This document shows, piece after piece, positions 4,511 through 6,220 of a stretch of DNA of 6,220 nucleotides. Made by a program: the position numbers and the translations under genes. Numbering within the stretch: the first letter of the stretch is position 1; each line of letters opens with the position of its first letter. The notes beneath the pieces are model-generated. The model was given only the letters and a program-made list of their open reading frames with translations. It made no database searches and was not told the origin of the DNA. The stretch covers positions 1-6,220 of the forward strand of contig CAMNMO010000174.1 in assembly GCA_946544695.1 (NCBI GenBank). The letters run 5' to 3'. Source of the stretch: an uncultured Ruminococcus sp. (GTDB lineage: Bacteria; Bacillota; Clostridia; Oscillospirales; Ruminococcaceae).

Positions 4511-6220
4511 ATGGCAATACTTGACTGGAACGAATATCTTGAAAAGGCGGCGCAGGTGAACGCTGAGGGAGCTGTGCTGCTTGAAAACAACGGCGTGTTC
4601 CCGCTTGACCGCAGCAAGGAGACTGCTGTGTTCGGGCGGATACAGCTGAGCTATTACAAGAGCGGCACAGGCTCGGGCGGCATGGTCAACGTGGAAAAGG
4701 TGACAGGCATTGTTGACGGTCTGCTGGAGGCAGGTGCGAAGCTGAACGAAAAGGTCTTGCAGACCTACCGTGACTGGGTGAGCGAACACCCCTACGACTA
4801 CGGCGAGGGCTGGGGCGGCGAGCCCTGGTGTCAGCAGGAGATGCCTTTGGATGACGCACTGGCGGCTGAGGCTGCAAAGACATCTGATACGGCACTGGTA
4901 ATAATAGGCAGGACTGCGGGCGAGGAGCAGGACAACCGCTGCGCTGATGGCTCGTATCTGCTGAGTGCCGATGAAAAGGCGATGATGGGCACCGTCAGGA
5001 AGCATTTCAGGAAAATGGCTGTGCTGCTGAATGTGGGCAATATAATCGACATGAGCTTTGTGGACGAGTTTGCGCCAGATGCTGTCATCTATCTGTGGCA
5101 GGGCGGCATGACGGGCGGCACGGGTGCTGCAAGGGTGCTGCTGGGCGATGTATCTCCGAGCGGCTGTCTGCCCGACACCATAGCTTATGACATAAGCGAC
5201 TATCCCTCTGACAAGTATTTCCATGACCGTGACCGCAACTTCTATGTTGAGGATATATTTGTGGGTTACAGGTATTTCGATACCTTTGCGGGCGACAGGG
5301 TGCGCTATCGGTTCGGGTACGGTCTTTCATACACTAAATTCGATATGCAGGTACGCTCCCGTGAGAAAACTGCTGACGGCATGCGCTACACCATAACGGT
5401 AACAAACAGCGGCAGGGCGGCTGGCAAGGACACTGTGATGCTGTTCTGCAAATACTGTGATGTCCCTGAGAACGGCATATCTCTGCCCGACAAGGTGCTT
5501 TGCGGCTTTGAAAAAACAGGGGAACTGGCACCGTCGCAGTCTCAGGATATCACCATTGAGCTGAAACTGCGTGACATAGCTGTTTATGACGATTCGGGCA
5601 TAACGGGGCACAAAAACTGCCTGCTGCTGCCCGAGAACACAAGGTTCCTTATATGCGCTGCGGGGCTGGGGGCTGACGGACTTTATCCCATAGATGACTT
5701 TGAGGCGGGCTTCTTCTTCGGTGAAGATGCACCTGTTATCGAACAGCTTGAACAGGCGCTGGCACCTGTGACAGAGTTTGAAAGAATGGAAAGGCAGGGC
5801 GACAAGCTCGTTTACCGCAAGGTGCCTGTGTCTCAGGTGGACGAGGAGGCACGCAGGGCTGCGGATATCCCCGATGAGATACCTTTTTCGGGCGACAGGG
5901 GCATACGCCTTTGCGATGTGGCAGAGGGCAGGAACAGCCTTGACGAGTTCATAGCGCAGCTTGATGACGATGCGCTCAACTGTCTTGTACGTGGCGAGGG
6001 CATGTGTTCGCCTAAGGTGACACCGGGCACAGCTGCGGCATTCGGCGGTGTGGCAGACTGTCTCACAGCCTTCGGCATACCTGCGGGCTGCTGTTCCGAC
6101 GGACCTTCGGGCATGAGACTTGATGTGGGCACGAAGGCATTCAGTCTGCCTAACGGAACGCTCATCGCATCGACCTTCAACAAGCCGCTGATAACCGAGC
6201 TTTTCACGCTGCTGGGACTG
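4511..6220 (+). CDS. Domain-permuted GH3 beta-glucosidase-like enzyme, 3' end cut off
   Basis: The frame is open from ATG 4511 to the window edge (570 codons, no stop), so this gene is partial only because the window ends. The product should cleave terminal beta-linked glucose or a similar sugar from oligosaccharides. The GH3 C-terminal alpha/beta domain comes first (about 1-277): VLLENNGVFPL (22-32), SGTGSGG (51-57), GRTAGEEQDN (133-142), PSGCLPDT (216-223), VGYRYFD (251-257) and FGYGLSYTKF (268-277). A fibronectin-III-like domain follows (about 290-400). The barrel domain, normally N-terminal, starts near 466, with DGPSGMR (530-536) probably in the sugar pocket. Glu138 is a candidate acid/base by analogy with GH3 enzymes having GR-x-SGEG. 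The nucleophile Asp should lie beyond the window. This inverted order is known from Ruminococcus albus and Butyrivibrio beta-glucosidases. No signal peptide is seen, so it is probably cytoplasmic. Exact sugar specificity is unknown. Confidence 0.93.
   Translation, partial: MAILDWNEYLEKAAQVNAEGAVLLENNGVFPLDRSKETAVFGRIQLSYYKSGTGSGGMVNVEKVTGIVDGLLEAGAKLNEKVLQTYRDWVSEHPYDYGEGWGGEPWCQQEMPLDDALAAEAAKTSDTALVIIGRTAGEEQDNRCADGSYLLSADEKAMMGTVRKHFRKMAVLLNVGNIIDMSFVDEFAPDAVIYLWQGGMTGGTGAARVLLGDVSPSGCLPDTIAYDISDYPSDKYFHDRDRNFYVEDIFVGYRYFDTFAGDRVRYRFGYGLSYTKFDMQVRSREKTADGMRYTITVTNSGRAAGKDTVMLFCKYCDVPENGISLPDKVLCGFEKTGELAPSQSQDITIELKLRDIAVYDDSGITGHKNCLLLPENTRFLICAAGLGADGLYPIDDFEAGFFFGEDAPVIEQLEQALAPVTEFERMERQGDKLVYRKVPVSQVDEEARRAADIPDEIPFSGDRGIRLCDVAEGRNSLDEFIAQLDDDALNCLVRGEGMCSPKVTPGTAAAFGGVADCLTAFGIPAGCCSDGPSGMRLDVGTKAFSLPNGTLIASTFNKPLITELFTLLGL

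Noticed and set aside
4490..5224. Long - strand open frame of 244 codons opposite the GH3 gene
   Set aside because: The + strand frame carries many conserved GH3 motifs across the same bases. The antisense product has no recognisable domain.

Overview
The window reads as chromosomal DNA from a Gram-positive gut or rumen anaerobe of the Ruminococcus type (Clostridia, Oscillospiraceae). This is an inference from four things: Shine-Dalgarno sites built on AGGTGA or AGGGGG; frequent ATA and AGG codons; a very large FtsX/MacB-type permease carrying Leu-x-x-Gly heptads, a Gram-positive design; and a glycoside hydrolase family 3 (GH3) enzyme with inverted domain order, as in the known Ruminococcus albus and Butyrivibrio fibrisolvens beta-glucosidases. 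All three genes lie on the + strand. I see no credible gene on the - strand.

Layout. Bases 1-289 are AT-rich and noncoding. They hold a heptanucleotide AATTCAT repeat, a weak hairpin followed by a T-rich run, a 7-bp inverted repeat, and a strong-looking sigma-A promoter (TTGATT, 17 bp, TG-extended TATAAT). Bases 290-994 encode a MacB/LolD-class ABC ATPase with every catalytic motif intact. Six bases later, 1001-4405 encodes its 1134-residue permease. Bases 4406-4510 are a short intergenic gap. From 4511 to the window edge there is the first 570 codons of a domain-permuted GH3 enzyme, cut off before its catalytic nucleophile.

How the genes work together. The ATPase and permease are a translationally coupled pair and should form one complete ABC transporter, most likely an exporter or a mechanotransmission machine rather than an importer, because no binding-protein gene is seen. 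The permease contains two FtsX-like halves in one chain (eight predicted membrane helices). Only the first half carries an inserted extracellular coiled-coil hairpin of about 320 residues. Its heptads run without a break on both arms, and each arm has one 11-residue stutter at nearly the same distance from the tip. This is the most notable feature of the window. The GH3 enzyme has no signal peptide and should act in the cytoplasm, probably on imported cello- or other beta-linked oligosaccharides. Nothing in the sequence shows a functional link between it and the transporter.
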